The notes: a model not told the origin generated them from the sequence alone. A stretch of 8,490 nucleotides of DNA from DAIPHL01 sp036771375 (GCA_036771375.1 DAIPHL010000101.1:1-8490); one strand, 5' to 3'; counted from the first letter of the stretch, positions 1 through 6,714 are shown. A program made the numbers and translations.

Positions 1-1479
1 GGTCGGCGGGCCGGCGAGGGAAAGACGACCACCTCCATCGGCCTCGCACAGGCGCTCGCGCGCCTGGGGAAAAAGGCGTCGCTCGCCCTCCGCGAACCAT
101 CGTTGGGACCGGTCTTCGGCGTCAAGGGCGGGGCGACGGGCGGAGGATACAGCCAGGTCGTTCCGATGGAGGACATCAACATTCACTTCACCGGAGACTT
201 TCACGCGGTGACCGCGGCGCACAATCTGCTCGCCGCCATGCTCGACAACAGCCTGCAACAGGGAAACCCCCTCGGCATAGATCCTCGGAGGATCGTCTTC
301 AAGCGCACCGTCGACATGAACGATCGCGCGCTCCGGCGCCTGGTCGTCGGCCTTGGAGGCACCACCGGAGGCGTGCCACGGGAGGACGGTTACGACATCA
401 CGGCCGCGTCGGAAATCATGGCGATCCTCTGTCTGTCTCTCGGGATCGACGACCTCAAAAGGAGACTGGCGGAGATCATCGTCGCGTACACTCAAGGCGG
501 AAAACCGGTTCGGGCCCGCGACCTCGAAGCCCAGGGAGCGATGGCGATGCTCCTCAAAGACGCGATCAAGCCCAATCTGGTACAGACGCTCGAACACGTC
601 CCCGCCTTCGTGCACGGCGGCCCATTCGCCAACATCGCGCACGGATGCAACAGCATCATCGCCACGAGATACGGTCTCAAACTGTCGGACTATCTCATCA
701 CCGAAGCCGGCTTCGCGGCGGACCTGGGCGCGGAGAAGTTCTTCGACATCAAATGCCGCCTGGCGGGATTGACCCCGAACGTGGCCGTGATCGTCGCCAC
801 CTTGAGAGCGCTCAAGACACACGGAGGACTGTCAAGGGAAGAGCTCGCCACCCCGAACCCTCGGGCGCTGGAGGCGGGGATCCCGAACCTGGAAAAACAC
901 GTCGAGAACATGCTCTCCTTCGGTCTCCCCGTGGTCGTGGCGATCAACGCCTTTCACACGGACACCCCGGAGGAGCTGAACCTCGTTCGAAAGAGCTGCT
1001 CCCGTCTCGGCGTGCCGGTAACCACGGCCGAGATATGGAGCCGGGGCGGAGAGGGCGGCATCGAGACGGCGCGCGCCGTGATCGACGCGTGCGAGCGGCC
1101 GGGCGCCTTCCGACACCTCTACGAGGTAAAAACGTCCTTGGAGGAGAAGATACGGACGATCGCACAGCGAATATATGGAGCGAAGGACGTCGCCTTCAGT
1201 GAGAAAGCGAGAAAAGACCTCCGGCTCATTCATGACATCGGCATGGACGATCTCCTCGTCTGCATGGCAAAGACGCCACTATCCCTCTCGGACGATCCCC
1301 GAGCGAAGGGGCGACCGGAGAACTTCATCCTCTCGGTACGGGAGGTCCGTCTGTCCGCCGGAGCCGGGTTCGTCGTCCCCATCACGGGCGACGTCATGAC
1401 GATGCCCGGTCTGCCGAAGCGTCCGGCGGCCTGCGGCATAGACATCGACGACGAGGGCGCGGTCACCGGGTTGTTCTAA
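1..1479 (+). CDS. fhs: Formate-tetrahydrofolate ligase (10-formyl-THF synthetase), 5' end missing
   Basis: This cytosolic enzyme makes 10-formyl-tetrahydrofolate from formate, ATP and tetrahydrofolate. It feeds purine synthesis and, in anaerobes, formate-linked one-carbon or acetogenic pathways. The frame is open from base 1 and 492 residues are visible. The family is about 555 long, so some 60 N-terminal residues and the start lie outside. Family signatures in order are the P-loop remnant AGEGKTTT (visible residues 4-11), LREPSLGP (30-37), PMEDINIHFTGD, HGGPFANIAHGCNS (about 205-218), EAGFAADLGAEKF, NLEKHVENM, AKTPLSLSDDP and the C-terminal MTMPGLPKRPAA followed by TGLF. The C-terminus is complete. 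The residues just before AGEGK read GRR where the family has an almost invariant PTP; this lies in the first nine bases and may be an end artefact. The gene converges on dtd with no terminator hairpin seen between them. Confidence 0.97.
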   Translation, partial: GRRAGEGKTTTSIGLAQALARLGKKASLALREPSLGPVFGVKGGATGGGYSQVVPMEDINIHFTGDFHAVTAAHNLLAAMLDNSLQQGNPLGIDPRRIVFKRTVDMNDRALRRLVVGLGGTTGGVPREDGYDITAASEIMAILCLSLGIDDLKRRLAEIIVAYTQGGKPVRARDLEAQGAMAMLLKDAIKPNLVQTLEHVPAFVHGGPFANIAHGCNSIIATRYGLKLSDYLITEAGFAADLGAEKFFDIKCRLAGLTPNVAVIVATLRALKTHGGLSREELATPNPRALEAGIPNLEKHVENMLSFGLPVVVAINAFHTDTPEELNLVRKSCSRLGVPVTTAEIWSRGGEGGIETARAVIDACERPGAFRHLYEVKTSLEEKIRTIAQRIYGAKDVAFSEKARKDLRLIHDIGMDDLLVCMAKTPLSLSDDPRAKGRPENFILSVREVRLSAGAGFVVPITGDVMTMPGLPKRPAACGIDIDDEGAVTGLF

Positions 1480-1502
1480 TCAAGCGGACAGAGAACGCGG
1501 GA

Positions 1503-1952
1503 TTACTTCAAATCGTTGGAGTCCATGACGATCGTCACGGGGCCCTCGTTGCACAGCCTCACCGCCATCTCGGCGCCGAAGACCCCCGTCTCGACGTGAA
1601 CGCCCGCCTCCCTGACATAGGCGACGAAGCGCTCGTACAGGACATTGCCGAGATCGGGGGAAGCCGCCTTCACGAAAGAGGGGCGGCGCCCCTTTCGACA
1701 GTCCGCGTAAAGAGTGAACTGTGATATGGCAAGGAGCTCTCCTTGCACGTCCAGCAGGGAGAGGTTCATCTTCCCCCGCTCATCCCCGAATATCCTCAGG
1801 TTGACGATCTTTTCCGCCAACTTTGCGGCGTCGGCCTCGGTATCCTCCGGGGCGACGCCGACAAGAACGCAAAGACCGACGCGGATCGCCCCGACTTCCT
1901 CCTCCGATACGACGACTGCGGCCTCGGACACTCTCTGCGCGACGATTCTCAT
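1503..1952 (-). CDS. dtd: D-aminoacyl-tRNA deacylase
   Basis: This enzyme hydrolyses D-amino acids (classically D-Tyr) and glycine mischarged on tRNA-Ala, acting as a chirality checkpoint in the cytosol. The 149-residue product matches the usual 145-150. Diagnostic motifs are SQFTLY at 77-82, with the conserved Thr at 80, followed by ADCRKGRRPSF, and NEGPVT at 135-140, containing the Gly-cisPro pair that reads substrate chirality. The N-terminus MRIVAQRVSEA is typical of the family. An in-frame TTG at 1961 would add three residues, but it overlaps the ribosome-binding sequence, so the ATG at 1952 is preferred. It is the last gene of the minus-strand operon, 9 nt after the rel stop codon. Pairing of rel with dtd is common in bacteria. 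No terminator is visible after it, and it ends 23 nt from the convergent fhs stop. Confidence 0.96.
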   Translation of the reverse strand: MRIVAQRVSEAAVVVSEEEVGAIRVGLCVLVGVAPEDTEADAAKLAEKIVNLRIFGDERGKMNLSLLDVQGELLAISQFTLYADCRKGRRPSFVKAASPDLGNVLYERFVAYVREAGVHVETGVFGAEMAVRLCNEGPVTIVMDSNDLK

Positions 1953-1960
1953 CTCTTTCA

Positions 1961-1970
1961 ATCACCCTCT
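1961..1970 (-). promoter_or_regulatory. Ribosome-binding site of dtd inside the end of rel
   Basis: On the minus strand AGAGGGTGAT overlaps the rel stop codon (TGA at 1962-1964). GGTGAT can pair with the 16S rRNA tail, and 8 nt separate it from the ATG at 1952. This spacing supports the ATG over the TTG at 1961, which is part of the site itself. Embedding the site in the upstream gene suggests coupled translation. Confidence 0.6.
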
Positions 1971-4277
1971 GGTTATCTCGATCAGCCCCGCAACGGTGTT
2001 GATTCGTGCGATGATCCTGTACAGATGCTCCAGATCCCACACCTGCATCTCAATGGTAAATCGGGCTCTCGTCCCGTTGACCACGTTGCCCCTGATGTTG
2101 ACGATGGCACCGTCCGTCTGGCTGATGGCCTGGCCGAGGTCGGCGAAGAGCCCCACCCGATCGCTGCCCTCCACCTTGATACGAGCCAAATAACGGACGT
2201 CCCGCCTCTTGCCCCAGATGACCGACACGCACTTTTCCGGGGTGGCGCGTTTGAGGTTCTCACACTCCGACCGGTGTATCGTGATGCCTCTGCTCTGCGT
2301 GACCAGACCGCATATCTTGTCGCCGGGAACCGGGCAGCAACACATGGCGAGAGAGACGAGCACGCCATCCGCCCCCTCGACGACGATCGCGGAGTCCACT
2401 TCCTTCGCCGGCTTCGCAGCCTCTTTTTGCGCTGCACCCGCAGCGTCGGCCGCGCTCCTGGCGGAGAACGTCTCGACCCGAGCCATGACACCGGACGCGG
2501 CCTGATGCGCGTTCCCGATGGAGACGATCAGATCCTCCACGCCCGAATAACCCAGATCGTTGGATATCTGGCTCAGCTGGTGTGTGAAACTGTCCACGGT
2601 ACGCCCCTCGCCGGGGTAGCGGCGTTGTATCTCCCGATCCAGCAGGTCCCTTCCGCGTTCGATACGATCCTCGCGCTCGGCACGATCGACCTGGCGGAAG
2701 TAGGCGCGTATCTTGCTGCGCGTGCGGTTGCTCTTGGCGATCTTGAGCCAATCGCGGGACGGTTTCCCCTGCGGCGAGGTCAGGATTCTCACGATATCCC
2801 CGTTTTGCAGCACGTAGTCCATCGGGACGATCCGCCCGTGGACCATGGCACCGACGCACTTGTGTCCGATCTCCGTGTGCACGGCATAGGCGAAATCGAT
2901 CGGCGTGGAGCCCTGCGGAACCGAGATCACCTTTCCCTGCGGCGTGAAGACGAACACCTCGGTGGAGAGCACGTCGGTCTTTATATGATCGAGAAATTCC
3001 GACGAATCGCTCTGCCCCTCCAGAGCCTGTCTCACCCACGCAAGTTTGCGATCCATGTCGCTCGCTTGGCTCTTTTTCTCTTTGTACTGCCAGTGTGCGG
3101 CGATCCCATACTCCGCGAGACGATGCATCTCCCAGGTGCGGATCTGGATTTCGAGCGGCTCTCCGTTCGGACCGACCAATGTGGTGTGCAGGGACTGGTA
3201 CATGTTCCCCTTCGGATTTGCGATGTAATCGTCGAACTGCCCGGGAATCGGCTTCCAGATGGTATGCACCAGGCCGAGCACCTGATAACACTCCCCCAGC
3301 GTGTTTACGATCACGCGCAACGCCAAAAGATCGTAAATCTGGTCCAAGGAGAGGTTCTTTCTCTTCATCTTTTCGTAGATGCTGTAATAGTGCTTCGGAC
3401 GCCCGCTGATCTGCGCCTGGATATTCTCCTCCTTCAAGCGCTCCGTCAAGATCTCCATCGCCTTTTTAATGACGCCTTCGCTTTCCGGCATCTTCTTGCG
3501 AACTCGCCGTCGTATGTCGTAGAACATCTCGGGATCGATGACGCGAAACGAAAGGTCCTCCAGTTCCCGCTTGATGTGGTAGATTCCGAGACGATGCGCG
3601 AGAGGCGCGTATATCTCGAGCGTCTCCTGCGCGATGGAGATTCTCTTCTCTCGTTTGTGGGCCTGAATCGTGCTCATGTTGTGCAGACGATCGGCCAACT
3701 TGATCAGGACCACGCGGATATCCTTCGCCATCACCAAAAACATCTTGCGCAGATTCTCCGCCTGATAGTCCACCACATTCTTGAACGGAAGGTTCCCCAG
3801 CTTGGTCACTCCATCGACGAGGGTGAGCACGTCGGAACCGAAGCGTTCGGCGATCTCCTCCGGAGTGACCTGCGTGTCCTCGATCACGTCGTGCAGGAGG
3901 GCCGCGATCAGGGTCTGTGTGTCCAGCTGCATATCGGAGAGAACGGAAGCCGCCCCCAGCGTATGCACGATATAAGGATCGCCGCTGTACCTCCGTTGCG
4001 AGGCGTGCGCCTCCGCCGCGAACACGAACGCCGAACCGATCTGCATGAGGTCGTCCTTTTGAAGGTAGCGGAACGCCCTGGACCAAAGCTCCTGCCAGGC
4101 GATGCGCACGCTGGAAACCCGTTGGTCCTCCGGAATGCGCCCGATGTAGCTCTCCATGAGAGCCCGCATCGATCGATCCAGGCTGAATTTCAAGGAAGCG
4201 GAATTCGAAAGGGATTTCGTCTGATCTTCTTCCTCGCGCCCGTTCGGATATTTCTCTTCGGGGTGACTGTCCTGCAT
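1962..4277 (-). CDS. rel: RelA/SpoT-family (p)ppGpp synthetase/hydrolase (long Rel)
   Basis: This is the stringent-response enzyme that makes and degrades (p)ppGpp on starved ribosomes. The 771-residue protein has the full long-RSH layout: HD hydrolase (about 85-205), synthetase (about 290-400), TGS (about 438-500), a helical region, a Cys-rich zinc-finger-like segment (MCCCPVPGD at 645-653, then HRSEC) and a C-terminal ACT domain (about 705-771). The hydrolase centre looks intact: HT at 105-106, HDVIEDT at 129-135 and LADRLHN at 194-200. The synthetase has GRPKHYYSIY, a YIANPK loop, MYQSLHTT and EIQIRTWEMH. Unusually, residues 347-350 are QFDD, where bifunctional enzymes typically have RxKD and monofunctional RelA has ExDD. 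An Ala/Lys-rich linker (about 605-628) precedes the zinc-finger region. The ATG at 4277 follows a good AGGAG (4286-4290) with 8 nt spacing. It sits 11 nt after recJ and 9 nt before dtd, in one operon. Bifunctional activity is likely but not certain. Confidence 0.97.
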   Translation of the reverse strand: MQDSHPEEKYPNGREEEDQTKSLSNSASLKFSLDRSMRALMESYIGRIPEDQRVSSVRIAWQELWSRAFRYLQKDDLMQIGSAFVFAAEAHASQRRYSGDPYIVHTLGAASVLSDMQLDTQTLIAALLHDVIEDTQVTPEEIAERFGSDVLTLVDGVTKLGNLPFKNVVDYQAENLRKMFLVMAKDIRVVLIKLADRLHNMSTIQAHKREKRISIAQETLEIYAPLAHRLGIYHIKRELEDLSFRVIDPEMFYDIRRRVRKKMPESEGVIKKAMEILTERLKEENIQAQISGRPKHYYSIYEKMKRKNLSLDQIYDLLALRVIVNTLGECYQVLGLVHTIWKPIPGQFDDYIANPKGNMYQSLHTTLVGPNGEPLEIQIRTWEMHRLAEYGIAAHWQYKEKKSQASDMDRKLAWVRQALEGQSDSSEFLDHIKTDVLSTEVFVFTPQGKVISVPQGSTPIDFAYAVHTEIGHKCVGAMVHGRIVPMDYVLQNGDIVRILTSPQGKPSRDWLKIAKSNRTRSKIRAYFRQVDRAEREDRIERGRDLLDREIQRRYPGEGRTVDSFTHQLSQISNDLGYSGVEDLIVSIGNAHQAASGVMARVETFSARSAADAAGAAQKEAAKPAKEVDSAIVVEGADGVLVSLAMCCCPVPGDKICGLVTQSRGITIHRSECENLKRATPEKCVSVIWGKRRDVRYLARIKVEGSDRVGLFADLGQAISQTDGAIVNIRGNVVNGTRARFTIEMQVWDLEHLYRIIARINTVAGLIEITRG

Positions 4278-4285
4278 CTATACCG

Positions 4286-4290
4286 CTCCT
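4286..4290 (-). promoter_or_regulatory. Ribosome-binding site of rel overlapping the recJ stop
   Basis: AGGAG on the minus strand shares two bases with the recJ TAG stop (4289-4291). It lies 8 nt before the rel ATG at 4277, which fixes that start and ties rel translation to recJ in one message. Confidence 0.7.
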
Positions 4291-5968
4291 ATGCCGTACC
4301 GACCACGATCTTCTCGAGGACGAGCTGTAGATTCTCGCTTGCCCTCCAGACATTGATCCTCGGTTTATAGACCCATCCCGAAGGGATGAAGTCCGTCTTC
4401 AAAAGATGATCTCCCCAGAAGCCGAGCAGCTCCCGCCCGTCGACGAAGACCTTGACGTGATTGCCCTTTCGTCCCAACGGCTCGGCGCAGACATGCCCCC
4501 GGTGTTCACAGAAAAGCCTCGGGTGCGGGTTGCCCACCCCGAAGGGGCCCAACCGCTCGGCATCCTTCCAGGCCCCGATGTCGAGCTCCGCCGGCGACCA
4601 ATGCAGGATATCCTCTTTTTCCGGCACGCTGTCGGTATGGGAGAGGAGTTCCTCGAGTTTGTCCCGGACCGTGTCCCACAGATCGCGTCTCACACTGAAC
4701 CCGGCCGCCATGCGATGTCCTCCCCAGCTCTCCAGCTCCCCCGAGACCGCACCCAGAATCGCTTCCGCGTCGACACCGGAAGGGACGCGCAGCGTCCCCC
4801 TGATCAGAGACCCCTGCGACGGCGCCGCCAAAACGATCGGAGCGTCCCGAAGCGCACAGATTTGGCTTGCGACACTGCTCAGGACCCCGGCGGGCCAGTC
4901 CTCCCCAAACAGCACGTGGCGATAATCCGCGTTGCTGCCGATCCCTCTTTCCACGTCGTCGACGATCCTCGCGGAGAGGTCGCGCCGCTTCCGATTCAGG
5001 CCGATCAGTTTCGTCACCTGAGCCCCCACGTCTCCAACCGGGAAAAAGAGCTTCATCGCACTGTCCGCGAGCTCCAGGCGTCCCGGCGCATTGAGGCAGG
5101 GGATGACCCTCATCGCGAGCGAATCGCTGTCCAGGGAAAAGAGATCGACGTCCATCTCCCGCATCAAGACGGACAAGCCTTCACGAGGGCTTCTTTTGAT
5201 CGCCTGAATCCCCTCACGGACGATGGCCCTGTTGAGGGGAGAGGACATCGGCACGCAATCCGCGATCGTCGCGAGCGCCGTCATATCGAGGTGTTGCAGC
5301 AACCAATCCTTCGGCGCCAGTTCGTTTTTCCAGGCCCAACTCCAGACGACACCGGCGGCACAGAGCTGACGCCCCAGCTCGTTTCCGCCGACCTGGGGAT
5401 TGATCAGTGCGTCGCTCGCGGCGAGCTCGCCGCGAGCCAGATGATGATCGAAGACGATCACGGGAATCCCGGCGGATCGCGCCGCTTCCACGGCATCGAT
5501 ATCCTGTGTGCCGCAATCCACGACAACCATCAAGTCGCATCTTTTCCCCGACCGGACCAGGTTGCGCACGACATTGGGATGGAATCCGTATCCCTGATTG
5601 TATCTGTGCGGTATGTAGTACCTCACCCTGGCTCGTTTCATGAGACAGAGCTCCATCATGAAGGTCGTGGCGGCGATTCCATCCACGTCGTAATCGCCGT
5701 AGACGACGACGTGGCTGCCTTCGTCGATCGCGGACCAGAGATCGCAAGCCTTCCGGGAGTCGCAGCCAAGGTCGGCTCTGTCGAGCCAGCGGACAAGATC
5801 CGGAACGACCCATCCGTCGCGGCTCTCCTCACTCGAATCGAGCGATACCCCCCTCATCCACAAAAGGGAGGCCATAAGCTGCGAGCAACCGAACTTTCTG
5901 GCAAGCAGGCTCGCGGAAGCGTCGGGCTCCCAGACCCGTAGTCTCTCTTCGGAACAGGATGGGATCAA
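4289..5968 (-). CDS. recJ: Single-stranded-DNA-specific exonuclease RecJ, divergent DHHA1 domain
   Basis: RecJ is a 5'-3' exonuclease on single-stranded DNA, used in RecF-type recombination, mismatch repair and base-excision repair. The 559 residues fit the family (E. coli is about 577). The DHH core is intact: GDYDVDG (91-97, motif I), VVDCG (149-153, motif II), DHH (174-176, motif III) and ATIADCVP (233-240, motif IV), then NAPGRL (293-298). The DHHA1 part keeps GGHRMAAG (416-423), and the OB-like part has PFGVGNPHPRLF (475-486). Motif V, usually close to WHxGVVGIVASR, reads DWPAGVLSSVASQ (357-369), so the conserved His and the terminal Arg are changed. The start is TTG at 5968. It overlaps the stop of the upstream lapA-like gene as TTGA, and an in-frame stop lies between it and any earlier start. 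Its ribosome site is weak (GGGG, 11 nt away), so expression probably depends on translational coupling. The next gene, rel, starts 11 nt downstream. Confidence 0.95.
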   Translation of the reverse strand: MIPSCSEERLRVWEPDASASLLARKFGCSQLMASLLWMRGVSLDSSEESRDGWVVPDLVRWLDRADLGCDSRKACDLWSAIDEGSHVVVYGDYDVDGIAATTFMMELCLMKRARVRYYIPHRYNQGYGFHPNVVRNLVRSGKRCDLMVVVDCGTQDIDAVEAARSAGIPVIVFDHHLARGELAASDALINPQVGGNELGRQLCAAGVVWSWAWKNELAPKDWLLQHLDMTALATIADCVPMSSPLNRAIVREGIQAIKRSPREGLSVLMREMDVDLFSLDSDSLAMRVIPCLNAPGRLELADSAMKLFFPVGDVGAQVTKLIGLNRKRRDLSARIVDDVERGIGSNADYRHVLFGEDWPAGVLSSVASQICALRDAPIVLAAPSQGSLIRGTLRVPSGVDAEAILGAVSGELESWGGHRMAAGFSVRRDLWDTVRDKLEELLSHTDSVPEKEDILHWSPAELDIGAWKDAERLGPFGVGNPHPRLFCEHRGHVCAEPLGRKGNHVKVFVDGRELLGFWGDHLLKTDFIPSGWVYKPRINVWRASENLQLVLEKIVVGTA

Positions 5969-6366
5969 ACGAAAGTCGACCCCGGTTTCTCACTCGCTTC
6001 GGATGAGGACGCCGGAGCGGATGCCTGGGCACCGGCGGGTTCCTCGGATGGGAAAACGGGGACCGTCGTCGGGGTCATATGCTTGAACGCACCCAACAGA
6101 GAGTCCCGCTCCTCGGTCAGCGCCTTCACCTTTCCCTCGAGCTCCCGGACCCGTTTGTTGTGCTTGGAGCGAAGCTCCATGGACGCGAACAGGGAGAAAA
6201 ACCACATGAGGACGACACCGACGGCAAAGAGCAGGACCTCCCATACTCCCTGCTGATAGGTCCCCTCGAAAATCAGGAAACGGACCACAATCTCTCCCGT
6301 GTTTTGAAAGACATAAACAGCGGCGAGGAACATCGACACACCGATCGCAAGAATATAACTTCTCAC
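5965..6366 (-). CDS. LapA-domain (DUF1049-like) small inner-membrane protein
   Basis: This 133-residue membrane protein resembles the LapA/DUF1049 family. E. coli LapA (YciS) works with LapB in lipopolysaccharide assembly and LpxC turnover. The family fold is visible: a first transmembrane helix (about 4-22, ending FLAAVYVFQN), a short loop with the typical QNTGEIVVRFLIF pattern, a second helix (about 42-62), then a charged coiled-coil (about 66-93). A Pro/Ala/Ser-rich, probably disordered tail (about 98-133) makes it longer than many family members. An in-frame start exists at 6450, but it would begin upstream of the likely promoter. The GTG at 6366, preceded by AAGGAG, gives a protein starting directly at the first helix and is preferred. 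It is the first gene of the operon and overlaps recJ by 4 nt. No lapB-like TPR gene is visible, so a LapA-type role is only inferred; I leave the symbol empty. Confidence 0.85.
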   Translation of the reverse strand: MRSYILAIGVSMFLAAVYVFQNTGEIVVRFLIFEGTYQQGVWEVLLFAVGVVLMWFFSLFASMELRSKHNKRVRELEGKVKALTEERDSLLGAFKHMTPTTVPVFPSEEPAGAQASAPASSSEASEKPGSTFV

Positions 6367-6376
6367 CGTTATACAT

Positions 6377-6384
6377 CTCCTTCC
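6377..6384 (-). promoter_or_regulatory. Ribosome-binding site that fixes the lapA-like start
   Basis: GGAAGGAG on the minus strand ends 10 nt before the GTG at 6366. An ATG overlapping the last base of this site (6377-6375) is in another frame and too close to be used. This favours the short membrane protein over a version starting at 6450. Confidence 0.65.
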
Positions 6385-6432
6385 GACGACGATTCGCTTT
6401 GGCGAACCGGACACTGAAAACAGATTTAGCCA

Positions 6433-6441
6433 ATTATAACA
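6433..6441 (-). promoter_or_regulatory. Extended -10 promoter candidate for the lapA-recJ-rel-dtd operon
   Basis: The minus strand reads TGTTATAAT, a perfect TGn extension joined to a perfect TATAAT (6438-6433). No good -35 hexamer lies 16-18 nt upstream, as is common for extended -10 promoters. Transcription would begin near 6426, giving a leader of about 60 nt before the GTG at 6366. It is the only strong promoter signal I see ahead of the operon. Confidence 0.6.
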
Positions 6442-6511
6442 CAGCCTCATCCTTCACGGACTGGCGAGCGTTTGCCGTCGCAATCCCCTCACCCGAAGGG
6501 AAAGAAAGACG

Positions 6512-6543
6512 TTGACGCAAAGGGCGAATCCGTGTGTTATGAT
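6512..6543 (+). promoter_or_regulatory. Promoter candidate for the AbrB-family gene
   Basis: TGTTATGAT (6535-6543) is an extended -10 with one mismatch to TATAAT. TTGACG (6512-6517) matches the -35 hexamer at five of six bases but stands 20 nt from TATGAT. It stands 17 nt from the weaker TGTTAT at 6535-6540. Transcription would begin near 6548-6550, leaving a leader of about 165 nt before the GTG at 6715. Confidence 0.45.
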
Positions 6544-6571
6544 GAGTGAAATTTTTTGTAGCCGTCAAAGC

Positions 6572-6618
6572 GTCGTAGCCAAAGAGACCTCGCGGAGAGG
6601 TCCTTCTTTTTGGCCGAC
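6572..6618 (+). promoter_or_regulatory. Long imperfect stem-loop in the AbrB-gene leader, terminator/attenuator-like
   Basis: The core is a perfect 6-bp GC-rich stem, GACCTC (6586-6591) and GAGGTC (6597-6602), around a 5-nt loop. It extends outward, with small bulges, through GA/TC, GCCAAA (6578-6583) with TTTGGC (6609-6614), and GTCG (6572-6575) with CGAC (6615-6618), for about 18 pairs in all. The 3' arm carries TTCTTTTT right after the core stem, so a shorter fold would resemble an intrinsic terminator placed before the coding region. Whether it terminates, attenuates or only protects the transcript cannot be told by eye. Confidence 0.5.
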
Positions 6619-6698
6619 CGGGGAGGTTTCTTGTTCCCGACGCGGGAAAGACGCCAAGAAAAAAGACAACGACGTTCGGACATCGGCAGACAGGGTTT

Positions 6699-6707
6699 GG
6701 GAGGTGA
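6699..6707 (+). promoter_or_regulatory. Strong ribosome-binding site of the AbrB-family gene
   Basis: GGGAGGTGA pairs extensively with the 16S rRNA 3' end and lies 7 nt before the GTG at 6715. It selects that GTG over the adjoining in-frame TTG at 6712. A second strong site, GGGGAGG at 6620-6626, precedes an in-frame TTG at 6631 by only 4 nt. Confidence 0.7.
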
Positions 6708-6714
6708 CTCTTTG

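Larger units (their letters stand above)
6367..6714. other. Divergent intergenic region, 348 bp
   Basis: This stretch lies between the divergent lapA-like and AbrB-family starts. It is richer in A+T around 6417-6440 and 6535-6557 than the flanking genes. It contains one extended -10 candidate per strand, a 47-nt imperfect hairpin (6572-6618), a smaller hairpin (TTCCC/GGGAA, 6634-6648) and two Shine-Dalgarno sequences on the plus strand. A 68-codon open frame (6512-6718) crosses it. Its Arg/Lys/Ser-rich translation resembles no family I know, and I do not call it a gene. I do not recognise a known riboswitch or T-box. Confidence 0.6.

Noticed and set aside
1480..1502. Possible bidirectional terminator between fhs and dtd
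   Set aside because: The 23-nt gap and its surroundings show no inverted repeat of useful length and no T-run.
1743..4370. An 875-codon open frame on the plus strand opposite dtd, rel and the end of recJ
   Set aside because: It is antisense to three well-supported genes. Its His/Arg/Asp/Val/Leu-rich translation shows no family motif, and long antisense frames are common in GC-rich genes because stop codons are rare there.
4406..5941. A 511-codon plus-strand open frame opposite recJ
   Set aside because: It is a mirror of recJ codons with low-information Arg/Pro/His-rich content and no recognisable domain; recJ motifs explain the region.
6367..6450. N-terminal extension of the lapA-like protein starting at 6450
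   Set aside because: It would place the start upstream of the likely transcription start near 6426 and put a charged, non-conserved segment before the first membrane helix. The GTG at 6366 has a proper ribosome site.
6572..6714. Known riboswitch or T-box in the AbrB-gene leader
   Set aside because: I looked for conserved cores such as a T-box motif or the SAM, TPP and guanidine classes and could not recognise any; only generic stem-loops are supported.
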